64,000 bases of DNA from Pseudo-nitzschia pungens (taxonomy: Eukaryota > Bacillariophyta > Bacillariophyceae > Bacillariales > Bacillariaceae), in the NCBI GenBank assembly GCA_037355855.1, contig CM074762.1:3906001-3970000 (forward strand). The letters are read 5' to 3'. Positions 11,860 through 20,632 of the stretch are shown here, piece by piece; positions within the stretch are counted from its first letter, which is position 1, and each line of letters begins with the position of its first letter. The notes beneath the pieces are model-generated. The model was given only the letters and a program-made list of their open reading frames with translations, ran no database searches and was not told the origin of the DNA. A program made the position numbers and the translations under genes.

Positions 11860-14385
11860 TCATTTTCGCATACCCAACAAAAACGTTCCAATCAGCTCCT
11901 GTGCCTTCGGGTTCAATGAGAATACTTTGGATTCCAGGCTGGTATCCCCTGGTGCTAACGGCGTTCCATCCCTATTCCCATCCCAGCTGCCAACAAAGTC
12001 GTCGGAACACAATTCCCCACAGTGCCATCCATCGCGGACAAAGCATCGGAGACGAAAGTCCACTCCCAAGCGTTCGGCAAACGCTGCTGCTTTGCGCGCC
12101 GTTCCCAGTCCATAACGCGTCCCGATGACGGATTCGTCCCCGAGCAATTGTTTCATCACGGTAGCTCTAGAAAGCGCCCGAAGCCGCCGCTTGCTCTCCT
12201 CTGATGTGTCTGTGTCTGTTGCCGTTGCCGTAGGCCGATGTGCGCGACTCCACAGATGATAACAGACCGATTCGCTGGGTGCAAACAAATCGTATCCATG
12301 AGTAAACAAGCGGACTGCCATGCTCAATTCTTCCCCGAAAAATAAGTGGTGCAATCCCATTGTGTCGTAGGGCACCTCTTGAATCATCCTTCCGGGCCCA
12401 AAATTGAAGCCACCGGCATACAAGTACTGTCTGTGAACATGATGTTTCTCCACAGCGGCGGAAGCAGAAGCAGAAGCAGCGGGATCTACCATTGGGTCTG
12501 CAACGGCGGGGCTTTGTTTGAGAAGTCTTCCCCGCTGTCGCAACATGCCCTGGTCGTCGAACTTCCATGGAACCAAGTAGGTGCCCCGCGTTTCGTTTGG
12601 TATCTCGTCCGGAAGCTTGTAGCCCACCGGATACGCCGTCAAAACAACTTTTTCGGCACGAACAACAACGTCATCGTCGTCGTCGTCGCTGCCGTCCGCA
12701 AACGTCGACCCCGTTCTTCGACGCTGCTCCGTCAGGTCCCGCATCGTTTGAATCAGGTATTCGTCCCAATTCCTCCGGAATCGCATGTGCGAATCGATCT
12801 GTAGCACGTAATCTTCTCCCCGATAGAGGCTCTGGCAGAGACCCCTGGCGTAACACGGACCGGTGGCATCGCGAGCATCGAGACGAATGCATCGTATCTG
12901 GTGCGGTCGTGGAGTCCAGGATTCGGTTTCGGATTCCGACCGGAATCGGTGGTGGACGCTGTTCCAGATGTCTTCGTCGTCCTCTTCCCCTTGCGCGAGC
13001 TGCAACACAATCCCGACGACGATCCTGTCCGGGTGCTGCGCCGTGGAATACAGAGCGTCGATCGTCGGGCGGGTTTCCGAATCTCGAAAACTCGCAATGG
13101 AAACAAAAATGCTGCTGCTGCTGCTTCTTTGCCGAGCCGAACCACCACTCGTGCCATTGGCAGCACCGTCCATCGTTGTTGCCAATGGTGGAGGGAGACG
13201 AGCAATTTCAACCTCATTCGCGTCAACGGTGCCGGAGCCGGATGCCGTGCGATCGCTTGGTGCGGCAGCGGTGGCGGGCACGCGATCCTCGTGTGCAACA
13301 CCGGATGGCTCAACGGCAGCATTCGCGGCATTGCCACCACCGGCGGCACCAACCGCAACGGTTCCGTAGAACCAGAGAGTGATTGCCAGTCGCGGTCGTC
13401 GATGGCTCGGCAGGACCTGGTGTTCCGCCCTGTCGGACCGGAACACCACCATCCTGTCCCGATAGGGCGTCACGTCGGTGTGCGAGAAGCGCGAGTCGGG
13501 ATCGCGAAAGATGCGCAGCGCGCCTCCGTCGAGATCCGGGTCCCAGTCATCGTCGGTCAGATAATAGACGACGCTGATGAGACGCTGCGGTTCGCTGTCA
13601 TCGTGATTGGCATTGTTGTTGGAAATGCCATTGGAAATGCCCTTGGCATTGCCATTGCCATTGCCGTGGCTAGCAGCGTGGTCCGTTTGGAACAACCCGT
13701 GTGCGGTAGTTTGTTCGGTTCCCGTCGGCTCGTGCTTGCAAGACCGTTCGCGATCGCAGTGTTTGGGATACCCGCTTTTCGAATCCCCGGGATAGAGGGC
13801 AATCTGAACCGATGTCATGGAAAAGTCCAATTGGATCGAGGCGGTCTCGGCACCCGATCTGCTGTTGCTGCTGTTGCTGCTGCCACTGGCATTGCCACTG
13901 CCGACGGCCCGGATCCTTTGGTTTCGAAATGCTTGATCGAGAGTGTTGGATATCGTATCGATGAGCCGGTTCAGATAGGGGTGCTTGGTTGCAAAGGATT
14001 TCCGTTTTCGGTATTCCCTGGATACAAACACACTCCTGTCCCCGCGCACAGAGGAGAAAGACTGTTGTGGATCACGATCACGATCACGATCATCATCGTG
14101 ATCATCATTTTGCTGGACGGGGATGGTTGCCGTTCCCATGGACTGCAGAAGCTTCAGAATCTCGTCAGTTCTGTGGTCTCCCGCGGTTCGCGCGGGTTTC
14201 AACTTGTCCAGAAAGAATCCGAGCTCCCGTTCGAGACGATCGCAGAACCCCGGCGTTTCTGTTTGGTTCCCGTTGTTGCCCCGGCCGGTGTTCCTCGCCG
14301 ATGATTGCGAACGATGAGATTGCGACTGCGATTCCATTACCTTGTCCAAAACAATGAACGATCGGTCTTTGTTCTCGTCGCATGT

Positions 14386-14417
<32 letters not shown>

Positions 14418-14697
14418 TGTTGTTGTTGTTGTGAGCTGTCATCGACGGTGGTGGTGACAACGAGAAGAGGCGATCGGTGAGGGATGGGGTCCAGCAGGAC
14501 AGCATCGGGAGGTTATTTTTATTCTTGCAGTTGTTGTGGTCCCGCGTTCCGTCCTCGAACCCCTTCGGGTGGTTCTCTTTCGGAGCACCATCCTCCTCCT
14601 CCCCGGAACTCCCGCGCAATTCCTCGTTGCTGGAGTTGGGTGGGGGTGAGGGTGAGGGTGCAGATGGGGATGGGGATGTCTGCGCTGCTTTCATCAC
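11860..14697 (-). CDS. Fusion of prolyl 4-hydroxylase and Skp1-type hydroxyproline GlcNAc-transferase
   Basis: A single exon encodes 945 residues with no signal peptide, so a cytosolic or nuclear protein. Residues about 285-450 form a 2-oxoglutarate/Fe(II) dioxygenase of prolyl 4-hydroxylase type: the iron triad is His313-x-Asp315 and His426, and Arg436, ten residues after the distal His, would bind 2-oxoglutarate. Residues about 520-890 form a GlcNAc-transferase domain of the Dictyostelium Gnt1 kind: SIFVSIASFRD at its start, the metal-binding DSH at 635-637 (a DxD variant) in VLQIDSHMRF, then YAGGFNFGP and FFGEELSMAVRLFTHGYD. In Dictyostelium and Toxoplasma, PhyA and Gnt1 act in sequence on one proline of the ubiquitin-ligase subunit Skp1 as an oxygen-sensing pathway. 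One chain carrying both suggests coupled hydroxylation and glycosylation. The first 280 residues and the linker (450-520) are low-complexity, including an Asp run. Confidence 0.88.
14392..14430. repeat. GTC/GTT microsatellite coding Asp and Asn runs
   Basis: Trinucleotide repeat inside the disordered N-terminus of the hydroxylase-glycosyltransferase. On the minus strand it reads as Asn followed by ten Asp residues. Confidence 0.9.
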
Positions 14698-15437
14698 TCG
14701 TCACGCTTTGCTTCCAGCGTCCGGCACCGGGGACGAAGCACGGAACGGCAGGTTCAAAGAGTAAAGAGCACACCTCGCACGACATCATGCCGCTCTGAAG
14801 TCGCGCCAAGTTTTGTGACACAAGATCTGTCGTACCGGTAAGATAACCTTACGGTAGTTGTGTTGTACTACGTATTTTAAAAGTTACCTTACATAATGCA
14901 CGGTGCGTAATCTTTTTTAAGCCTTTAATTAAGCCTTACTGCATTGAATTTTGAATACCGGGTAATTTACCGTTTTCAATTAAAATTCCATTCTAAAAAT
15001 AATGCCAATGGGTACCTAGTGTATTATGTATGGTATCCATAGTAGATATATACGAAGTACATAATACGAACGAAACGTGGCATGCTTGCTTGGTACAGTA
15101 ACTTACGCAAGAAAACAGCACGTTTTCACAAATACGTACCAAGTACAAACCGTGAAAACGAACATTCCCACCGTCTGCCATTCTATCCGGACATGACGTG
15201 GTTCCCCCTTCCCCCACGATCCAAAAACTCTAAGACACGAACCTAAGAACCTTAATAAGACAGCAGCAACGTCGGACCAAAAAAAAACACAAGTCCGAAG
15301 ATACAATCAAAGAAAAACACAAAACGTCGACGGCTTGTTGTAATTGAAATAAACGCTTCTTTGCAAACCACAGCTTTCTTTTGTGAGTGTAATGGAGCAC
15401 TTTGCACCTCTCTTCTCTTTTGTGTGTAAAAAACACC
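14698..15437. other. Divergent intergenic region upstream of the recombinase
   Basis: Holds the start of the hydroxylase-transferase (-) and the leader of the recombinase ORF (+). Several short CGGTAAG/CTTACGG motifs occur near 14835-14895. If the recombinase and RusA genes form one mobile element, its left end should lie here, but no terminal repeat is recognisable by eye. Confidence 0.45.
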
Positions 15438-18400
15438 ATGTTTAGCGTTTTCAACATGGATCGAAGCCGCCGCAACAGTGCTGCAAATGCTAACGCCGCA
15501 AACGCCGCAAACGTCGCAAACGCCGCAAACGCAAACGTAGCAAACAGCAACGGGAGCAACACCGACGCAGACAGCAACGACAATGCAGACAGCAACAGCA
15601 ACAGCAATGCGAACAGCAACGACAACAACCGTAACGCTGACAACAACAGCAACAACAATGCAAACAACAACAATGCAAACAACAACAACGCCAGCAACAA
15701 CGCCAGCAACAACGGCAGTGCCACGAGAAGAACTGTGCGTGTGATTAACAATCCTTACAGCGCACGGAATCGATTTCGAAACAGAATTGCAACAAGTACC
15801 AAGAATGCAAACAGCAGGAACGTGGGAAACAACGAAACGAACAACAACAACAACAACAATCAACATGCTGATCGAAATGCCGATCAAAACGTTGATCGAA
15901 ACGTTGATCAAAACGCCGATCAAAACGTTGATCAAAACGCCGATCAAAACGCCGATCAAAACGCCAACCAAAACAATGCAAATGCAAATGGCATCGGCAC
16001 TGTTGCCACTCTATGTAGCAGGGATCTCCTACACAAAAGAAACAACGATGGCACAGGGATCAAACTCTACAATCAGTTAAAAGAAATCTGTGGCAGTGGA
16101 GACAGAATCAAAAACTTTGAAGATTTAACCTATGAGGATATTGCCAACGACAACGTCATATACATTATGACCGACCACTGTCGAAGGTTGACGTCCAAAA
16201 GAATTCCCAAAGGTTGGTGGAAAGAAGGTGGTTGGAATCAACCAAAAGGAGAACGACTTGGGTACAGCAGCGTTTTGAAGTATCTTGAACCACTGTTCCA
16301 AATCCTTCAGAGCAGTTTCCCCAACCACCCGAAACTTACAGGGGTCAAAGACACCCAGGGATGGTGGTTGGAAGTAAAAGCCAACCTCAAAAAGGGATAC
16401 AACAACGAAAAGTTGAAAGGAGTTGAGGATGAGTTTGATCCCAAGTGCGCCACTTTGTACATTGTGAACAAGCCATTGCTTACACGATACAGGCTTGGAG
16501 AAATGGATTACCTGGACAAGGCTGACATGTTTCATATATCTCGCAGCTTGATGAAGAATGCCAAGCTGATTGGATGTCGCAACTATGAACTAAGGGCACA
16601 GCTGCTGACCAGTGCTTTTGCTGTTAGCAGAGGAGGTGAAGTTAAATGGCAGAGGTTTTCATTCTTTAATTTTGACAGAAGATTCCATGTGACCGATACA
16701 AGTTGGGTTGAGTTGAAGACAGGAAATTTCTACGCCATGCCAATGGTGAACTATTCAGACCCTTCCAAGTTTCACGTTTGTTGGTACCATGCTATGGCTT
16801 GCGCATTTGCTGTTGATCACACCATTCTCAACAGAGGTTCTGGTGTTAATCGTGACTTTGTGTGGCTGAATTTGCACAAGATTGAAGATACTTCTGTTGC
16901 AAGACTGTTGAGTACACAAGCAAAGAAACATCTTCCTGTCAATATGCCAGCTGATGTGAAGGCAACCTACACTTCAAAAATGTGGAGACGTGGAGGCATC
17001 ACAGTGTTATCCAATTACAATGGGGTCACCAATTCAAACGCCTGTGCCAGATCAGGGCATAAACTGTTTGGGAATCATTTTGAAACATATGTATGTAACA
17101 CAGGGATTGGGCTTTCACTGCCAGCTGCCATGGCACTGAACGATTATGAACTGTGCAGAGTTATTCCAACACCAGTAACTTTCAACTTGCTTCCACAAGA
17201 AGATTACCCAGGAATGGCTGTCATTGCAAGACTTGTATCAGAATTTCTGCCAAGCAATCTCCCTGAATTTATGCCTTCTGGAAGGCTTTTCAAGGTTTTG
17301 GAAATAATGACTGCTTCTGTAATCATGTCATACAACAGCATGATTCAAGAGTTTGGTGCACAGGACCCAGTTGTACACAAGTTGGAAACCATTTTCAGAT
17401 CTGACAGCAACTTGAATTTGACAATGCTCTGGAAGTGGTCTTCAAGTTTGACCGGTGCTTTTGTTACTGCCAATGAGCCACCAAAGGTGATGGAATCTGC
17501 AGCTGCTGTGGAAATGATTGACTCTATGAACCACATAAACAGCAGCGTTTCTGTTTTGAAACATAATGTGCGTGAGAATATGCAGTTCGTACAACACATT
17601 GATAACAAGATTGATCAGATGATGTCAAGGGTTGATCTTGTACTGGATCAAAATGAAAAACTTGTCCATTTAAACGAAAAGCTTGTGGAAGAGAACAAGA
17701 GACTAAGATACCTGCTTGCTACAGCATCCCCACCAGCTTCGCCATCACGAAAGAGAAAAGAATGTGAGGGTACCATTGCTGATTTGGAATTCACCATTAG
17801 GCAACCAACCAGTGAGGATCCCACAGTTCGTCCAACTCCAGATGCTGTTCCAGTAGCTGATACTCCAGTCACTGATGCCCGGGATCTTTTAGGAACTAAT
17901 CCTATTGTCAGGCAGGATTTCAAGCGTGTGACAATCGGGGAGTGCATCAAGTTGCTGTTTGAATCCACGAGGAAACCCATCCGGAATCACGTTCAATCGA
18001 ACGGGACATTTATGCCTGACAGTTTGACCTTGCCTTTTGTCAAGGGAGACAAAAACAAGTACTACTCAGCAATGGAACTTGTTTTTATTTCCTGTACCCC
18101 TCACCAGCTTGAGCAATTAAGAGGGGATATTCCATTGGAGTCTACGATTGACAACTTGGGCACAGCAGTGCAAAAACAGGCGATGGACATGATGTTTAAG
18201 CTTGAAGGTAGATGTGTTGTCCAACCTCAACAACCAGCTGCAGACAAAAACAAGAAGAAACGCAAACCAAATCCTACACAGCAGTTGCAGCCATATCTCT
18301 CAGGTTTTGGAGGCAGAGCCCTTGTTTACAAGAAAAAAAAGTGTGGAGCGAAAACTTGGAGAGACAAACCAATGTGGCAGTGTCTTCGTGAAAAAGATAT

Positions 18401-18545
18401 TGCCATTCCATCCATGCCAGCAACTCCAACCACAACATTATCTCCTCTTCCTGTGCAGCATGAGGATGAGGAGATTTCTCCAGATAATTCACCATCAAGT
18501 CCTGTGCAGCGAATGAGGAGTGTGTGGCGAAGCCTTCGGGGTTAA
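15438..18545 (+). CDS. Crypton-like tyrosine recombinase, 1035 aa
   Basis: The first ATG (15438, context ACACCATGT) opens a 1035-residue frame without introns. Residues 1-190 are Asn/Ala/Ser/Asp low complexity, including a 12-bp coding repeat. The centre reads as a tyrosine recombinase: Arg398 in VSRGGEV (first catalytic Arg), a beta-hairpin Lys in ELKTGNFYAMP, the RRGGITVL box with Arg517/518 (second Arg; the usual His three residues before it is not seen), His in SGHKLFGNH, and the presumed nucleophile Tyr551 in FETYVC. The YR followed by a long C-terminal region resembles Crypton elements, DNA transposons known in stramenopiles that recombine through a circle. After about residue 690 there is a coiled-coil-like stretch (NEKLVHLNEKLVEENKRL) and a basic C-terminus. 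Family assignment rests on motif spacing only. The gene faces a RusA resolvase gene 55 bp away. Confidence 0.72.
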   Translation: MFSVFNMDRSRRNSAANANAANAANVANAANANVANSNGSNTDADSNDNADSNSNSNANSNDNNRNADNNSNNNANNNNANNNNASNNASNNGSATRRTVRVINNPYSARNRFRNRIATSTKNANSRNVGNNETNNNNNNNQHADRNADQNVDRNVDQNADQNVDQNADQNADQNANQNNANANGIGTVATLCSRDLLHKRNNDGTGIKLYNQLKEICGSGDRIKNFEDLTYEDIANDNVIYIMTDHCRRLTSKRIPKGWWKEGGWNQPKGERLGYSSVLKYLEPLFQILQSSFPNHPKLTGVKDTQGWWLEVKANLKKGYNNEKLKGVEDEFDPKCATLYIVNKPLLTRYRLGEMDYLDKADMFHISRSLMKNAKLIGCRNYELRAQLLTSAFAVSRGGEVKWQRFSFFNFDRRFHVTDTSWVELKTGNFYAMPMVNYSDPSKFHVCWYHAMACAFAVDHTILNRGSGVNRDFVWLNLHKIEDTSVARLLSTQAKKHLPVNMPADVKATYTSKMWRRGGITVLSNYNGVTNSNACARSGHKLFGNHFETYVCNTGIGLSLPAAMALNDYELCRVIPTPVTFNLLPQEDYPGMAVIARLVSEFLPSNLPEFMPSGRLFKVLEIMTASVIMSYNSMIQEFGAQDPVVHKLETIFRSDSNLNLTMLWKWSSSLTGAFVTANEPPKVMESAAAVEMIDSMNHINSSVSVLKHNVRENMQFVQHIDNKIDQMMSRVDLVLDQNEKLVHLNEKLVEENKRLRYLLATASPPASPSRKRKECEGTIADLEFTIRQPTSEDPTVRPTPDAVPVADTPVTDARDLLGTNPIVRQDFKRVTIGECIKLLFESTRKPIRNHVQSNGTFMPDSLTLPFVKGDKNKYYSAMELVFISCTPHQLEQLRGDIPLESTIDNLGTAVQKQAMDMMFKLEGRCVVQPQQPAADKNKKKRKPNPTQQLQPYLSGFGGRALVYKKKKCGAKTWRDKPMWQCLREKDIAIPSMPATPTTTLSPLPVQHEDEEISPDNSPSSPVQRMRSVWRSLRG
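15868..15970 (+). repeat. 12-bp coding tandem repeat (GATCAAAACGTT-like)
   Basis: About eight or nine degenerate copies of a 12-mer encode alternating (A/V)DQN and (A/V)DRN tetrapeptides in the disordered N-terminus of the recombinase. The GATC-rich unit keeps the frame. Confidence 0.9.
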
Positions 18546-18600
18546 GCTGAAAGATTTACATATACATATTATATAACAAAAATCCTAGTAGTTATACTTT

Positions 18601-19167
18601 TTACAAAGAACTGCTGCTGTTGTCCAGCGTTAAGTCAATAACCTCATCATCATTCAACCAAAATGGGCGGTAGTTTTTGGGCGCTTGGTCCATGGTTTTC
18701 TTGATACGAAATATTGTAAGGCCTTCACCACAGTTCACACCGTACATTTTGGAAACACTAAGTTTAATAACTTGCCGATCGTTGTCACAAACAGAAACGC
18801 CATTCTTGTCTTTCAGTTGAAAACAATCCAAGAGGAATTTTGCCAGGTTGTCAACATCATTTGGTATGTTGCCATTCTTGAGAGGAAAAACAAACTCAGC
18901 TTCAACCTTGATGTTGCTTCTTCCAAACGTCTTGGGGGAGAATCCATGCAATGTTTGAGCTTTTGCAACAGCAGCAACAAATTCTTTCTGCAACTTCTTC
19001 TGGGTATTGAATCTGTACGACTTTCCACCTCGACTGCCAGTTCGTTTGATTGACTGTGGTCTTCCAGCAACAGTGACTGCTAGTTCATCGTCGTTTCTTC
19101 TGAAGGGCATGGACTTGACAGTATCGAAGTGAGGTGGATTTGCTTGCGAACGTGTTGTAGGAGCCAT
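18601..19167 (-). CDS. RusA-like Holliday-junction resolvase, 188 aa
   Basis: A single exon starting at ATG 19167. The protein resembles the RusA fold: an N-terminal strand VTVAGRPQSIKR (family pattern G-x-P-x-x-K-x-R), a helix KKLQKEFVAAVAKAQ, a second strand IKVEAEFVFP, then the acidic signature PNDVDNLAKFLLD (RusA: D-x-DNL-K) and DNDRQVIKLSVSK (RusA: DDxQV followed by a Lys). These Asp residues bind metal in RusA, which cuts four-way junctions symmetrically. RusA proteins are typical of phages and bacterial prophages and about 120 residues long; this one has extra N- and C-terminal tails, the last 15 residues acidic and Ser-rich. It is head-on to the recombinase gene, and its upstream region is the minisatellite. 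A role in resolving recombination intermediates of the same element is inferred. Confidence 0.78.
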   Translation of the reverse strand: MAPTTRSQANPPHFDTVKSMPFRRNDDELAVTVAGRPQSIKRTGSRGGKSYRFNTQKKLQKEFVAAVAKAQTLHGFSPKTFGRSNIKVEAEFVFPLKNGNIPNDVDNLAKFLLDCFQLKDKNGVSVCDNDRQVIKLSVSKMYGVNCGEGLTIFRIKKTMDQAPKNYRPFWLNDDEVIDLTLDNSSSSL

Positions 19168-19179
19168 TGTTTATGCAAG

Positions 19180-19680
19180 CGCTTCTTCGTGTTGCTCGTA
19201 AGCGCTTCTTCGTGTTGTTCGTAAGGGCAAACGCTTTGTCGTTCATAAGCGCTTCTTCGTGTTGTTTGTAAGCGCAAACCCTTTGTCGTTCATAAGCGCT
19301 TCTTCGTGTTGTTTGTAAGCGCAAACGCTTTGTTCGTAAGCGCTTCTTCGTGTTGTTTGTAAGCGCAAACGCTTTGTCGTTCGTAAGCGCTTCTTCGTGT
19401 TGTTTGTAAGCGCAAACGCTTTGTTGTTCGTAAGCGCTTGGTTGTTCGAAAGCGCTTCGTGTTGTTTGTAAGCGCTTCGTGTTGTTCGTAAGGGCAAACG
19501 CTTTGTTGTTCGAAAGCGCTTCTTCGTGTTGTTTGTAAGCGCAAACGCTTTGTCGTTCGTAAGCGCAAACGCTTTGTTGTTCGTAAGCGTTTGGTTGTTC
19601 GAAACGGCTTCGTGTTGTTTGTAAGCGCTTCGTGTTGTTCGTAAGGGCAAACGCTTTGTCGTTCGAAAGGTCTTCCCTGC
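19180..19680. repeat. Minisatellite of about 44-47-bp units with palindromic AAGCGCTT cores
   Basis: At least eight variable units of the form GTGTTGTTTGTAAGCG, then CAAACGCTTTG, TCGTTCGTAAGCGCTT and CTTC. Units differ by small deletions, giving mixed spacings. Most contain the palindrome AAGCGCTT or a GCG-CAAA-CGC mini-hairpin. The array starts about 15 bp upstream of the RusA start codon, so it occupies its promoter and leader. Open frames through it on the minus strand are a by-product of unit length. Confidence 0.92.
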
Positions 19681-19796
19681 TCGTGAGTGGTGTGATTTAT
19701 GAGAGAAAACTTTCTTGTTTTTTTTCGAAGCGCTTTGTTTTTGTTTTTCGTTTTTGTTATTCGGTTTGAATTGTTTTTGGTGCTTAGATTTAAACG

Positions 19797-19945
19797 TTTT
19801 ACTTAGCGCACCTATATAGTGATACTTAGCTTGCATGTGTGTAAGTACTGAAAATCGCTGATAGTTACTGTTTTACTTATTGCACCTATATCGAATTGAT
19901 ATGTCTAAGTACTGAAAATCGCTGATACTTTTTGACATTTTTACT
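19797..19945. repeat. 74-bp tandem repeat, two copies plus partial third
   Basis: Unit 1 starts at 19797 and unit 2 at 19871, both TTTTACTTA followed by GCACCTATAT and later TAAGTACTGAAAATCGCTGA. A third partial copy begins near 19939 (TTTTTACTTAAGTA). The copies are diverged mainly in their middle. Confidence 0.85.
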
Positions 19946-20039
19946 TAAGTATCGGGACCTCGCTCGAAAAATGAAGGGGTTCAGAGGAATTTCATCTAAA
20001 AATCGAAATGCACCTCCAGGGAAGTAGGGGAATCTCTCT

Positions 20040-20148
20040 CAGTGAATCCCGTTTTCACTGGTTCCGTGAAACCTGGAATTTTCTTGTGAGAAACGCCGGC
20101 TACGCCGGCGTGAAAACGTCGCGCTGCGCGCGAAAACGTGAAAATTCC
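20040..20148. repeat. Cluster of three perfect hairpins with an outer inverted repeat
   Basis: Seen directly: CAGTGAA/TTCACTG (20040-20046 with 20054-20060); CGCCGGC-TAC-GCCGGCG (20094-20110); TCGCGC-TGC-GCGCGA (20119-20133). An outer 9-bp inverted repeat, GGAATTTTC (20075-20083) with GAAAATTCC (20140-20148), encloses the last two hairpins. TGAAAACG follows the first GC hairpin, and AAAACGTGAAAA the second. It may be a recombination site, a structured RNA or a terminator; nothing decides between these. Confidence 0.8.
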
Positions 20149-20632
20149 GGTAGCAATCATCATGGCAAAGGTCATGGCGCCTTCTGTCTTTCTCATCGGA
20201 GTCAAGCTGCGCCACAATCTACTCGTAGTTGGTAATTACTTAGGAAGTCTTATTACCGGAACCGTACGCTCGACACGTACATGCTCCTGCAAGTACGTTG
20301 TCGTTGCAATTCCATCACTGATCGATCCCTCCAAAAAATGGAAGTACGAGTAACGAGTACGGAAAATATGTACGATGTTACGACATCTCATGCGTAAAAA
20401 GGAGATTGATTCAGATACGATACAAAAAATAATAATAATCGTCCAAGAAAGATTTCCGAACAGAACAAGAATACGGTAACCTTACTAATAAGAGATTATA
20501 ATAGTATCCACCACACAAAAGAATCCGACGAGCAAGCAGCTATTCATACTTGAACCGGAATTCCAGCTTGTGCATCGTGAGTTGGAAGCCAACACGGTCG
20601 ACCGGAAATAAGAACAGAGATTGCAATCGACA
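20149..20632. other. Intergenic region upstream of phosphoglycerate mutase
   Basis: Contains a CGGTAACCTTAC motif at about 20475 and a short AAT run. No gene is supported. The promoter of the mutase gene should be at its right end. Confidence 0.5.

Larger units (their letters stand above)
15438..20148. mobile_element. Putative recombinase-resolvase cassette (boundaries unknown)
   Basis: The tyrosine recombinase and the RusA-type resolvase converge tail-to-tail and are followed, 5' of the RusA start, by a minisatellite, a 74-bp tandem repeat and a hairpin cluster. Neither flanking gene is related in function. The span covers only what is seen: the true ends, a target duplication and terminal repeats were not found, as would be expected for Crypton-type elements, which lack inverted repeats. 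It could instead be an integrated viral fragment. Confidence 0.45.

Noticed and set aside
12901..14304. 467-codon plus-strand ORF
   Set aside because: It is antisense to the hydroxylase-glycosyltransferase, whose catalytic motifs are clear.
19180..19680. CRISPR-like array
   Set aside because: Units are variable, contiguous and without unique spacers, in a eukaryotic context with no cas genes; it is a minisatellite.
19243..19836. Minus-strand 197-codon ORF through the minisatellite
   Set aside because: Its repeated peptide exists because the units happen to lack stops; similar frames occur in the other phases, so coding is not supported.
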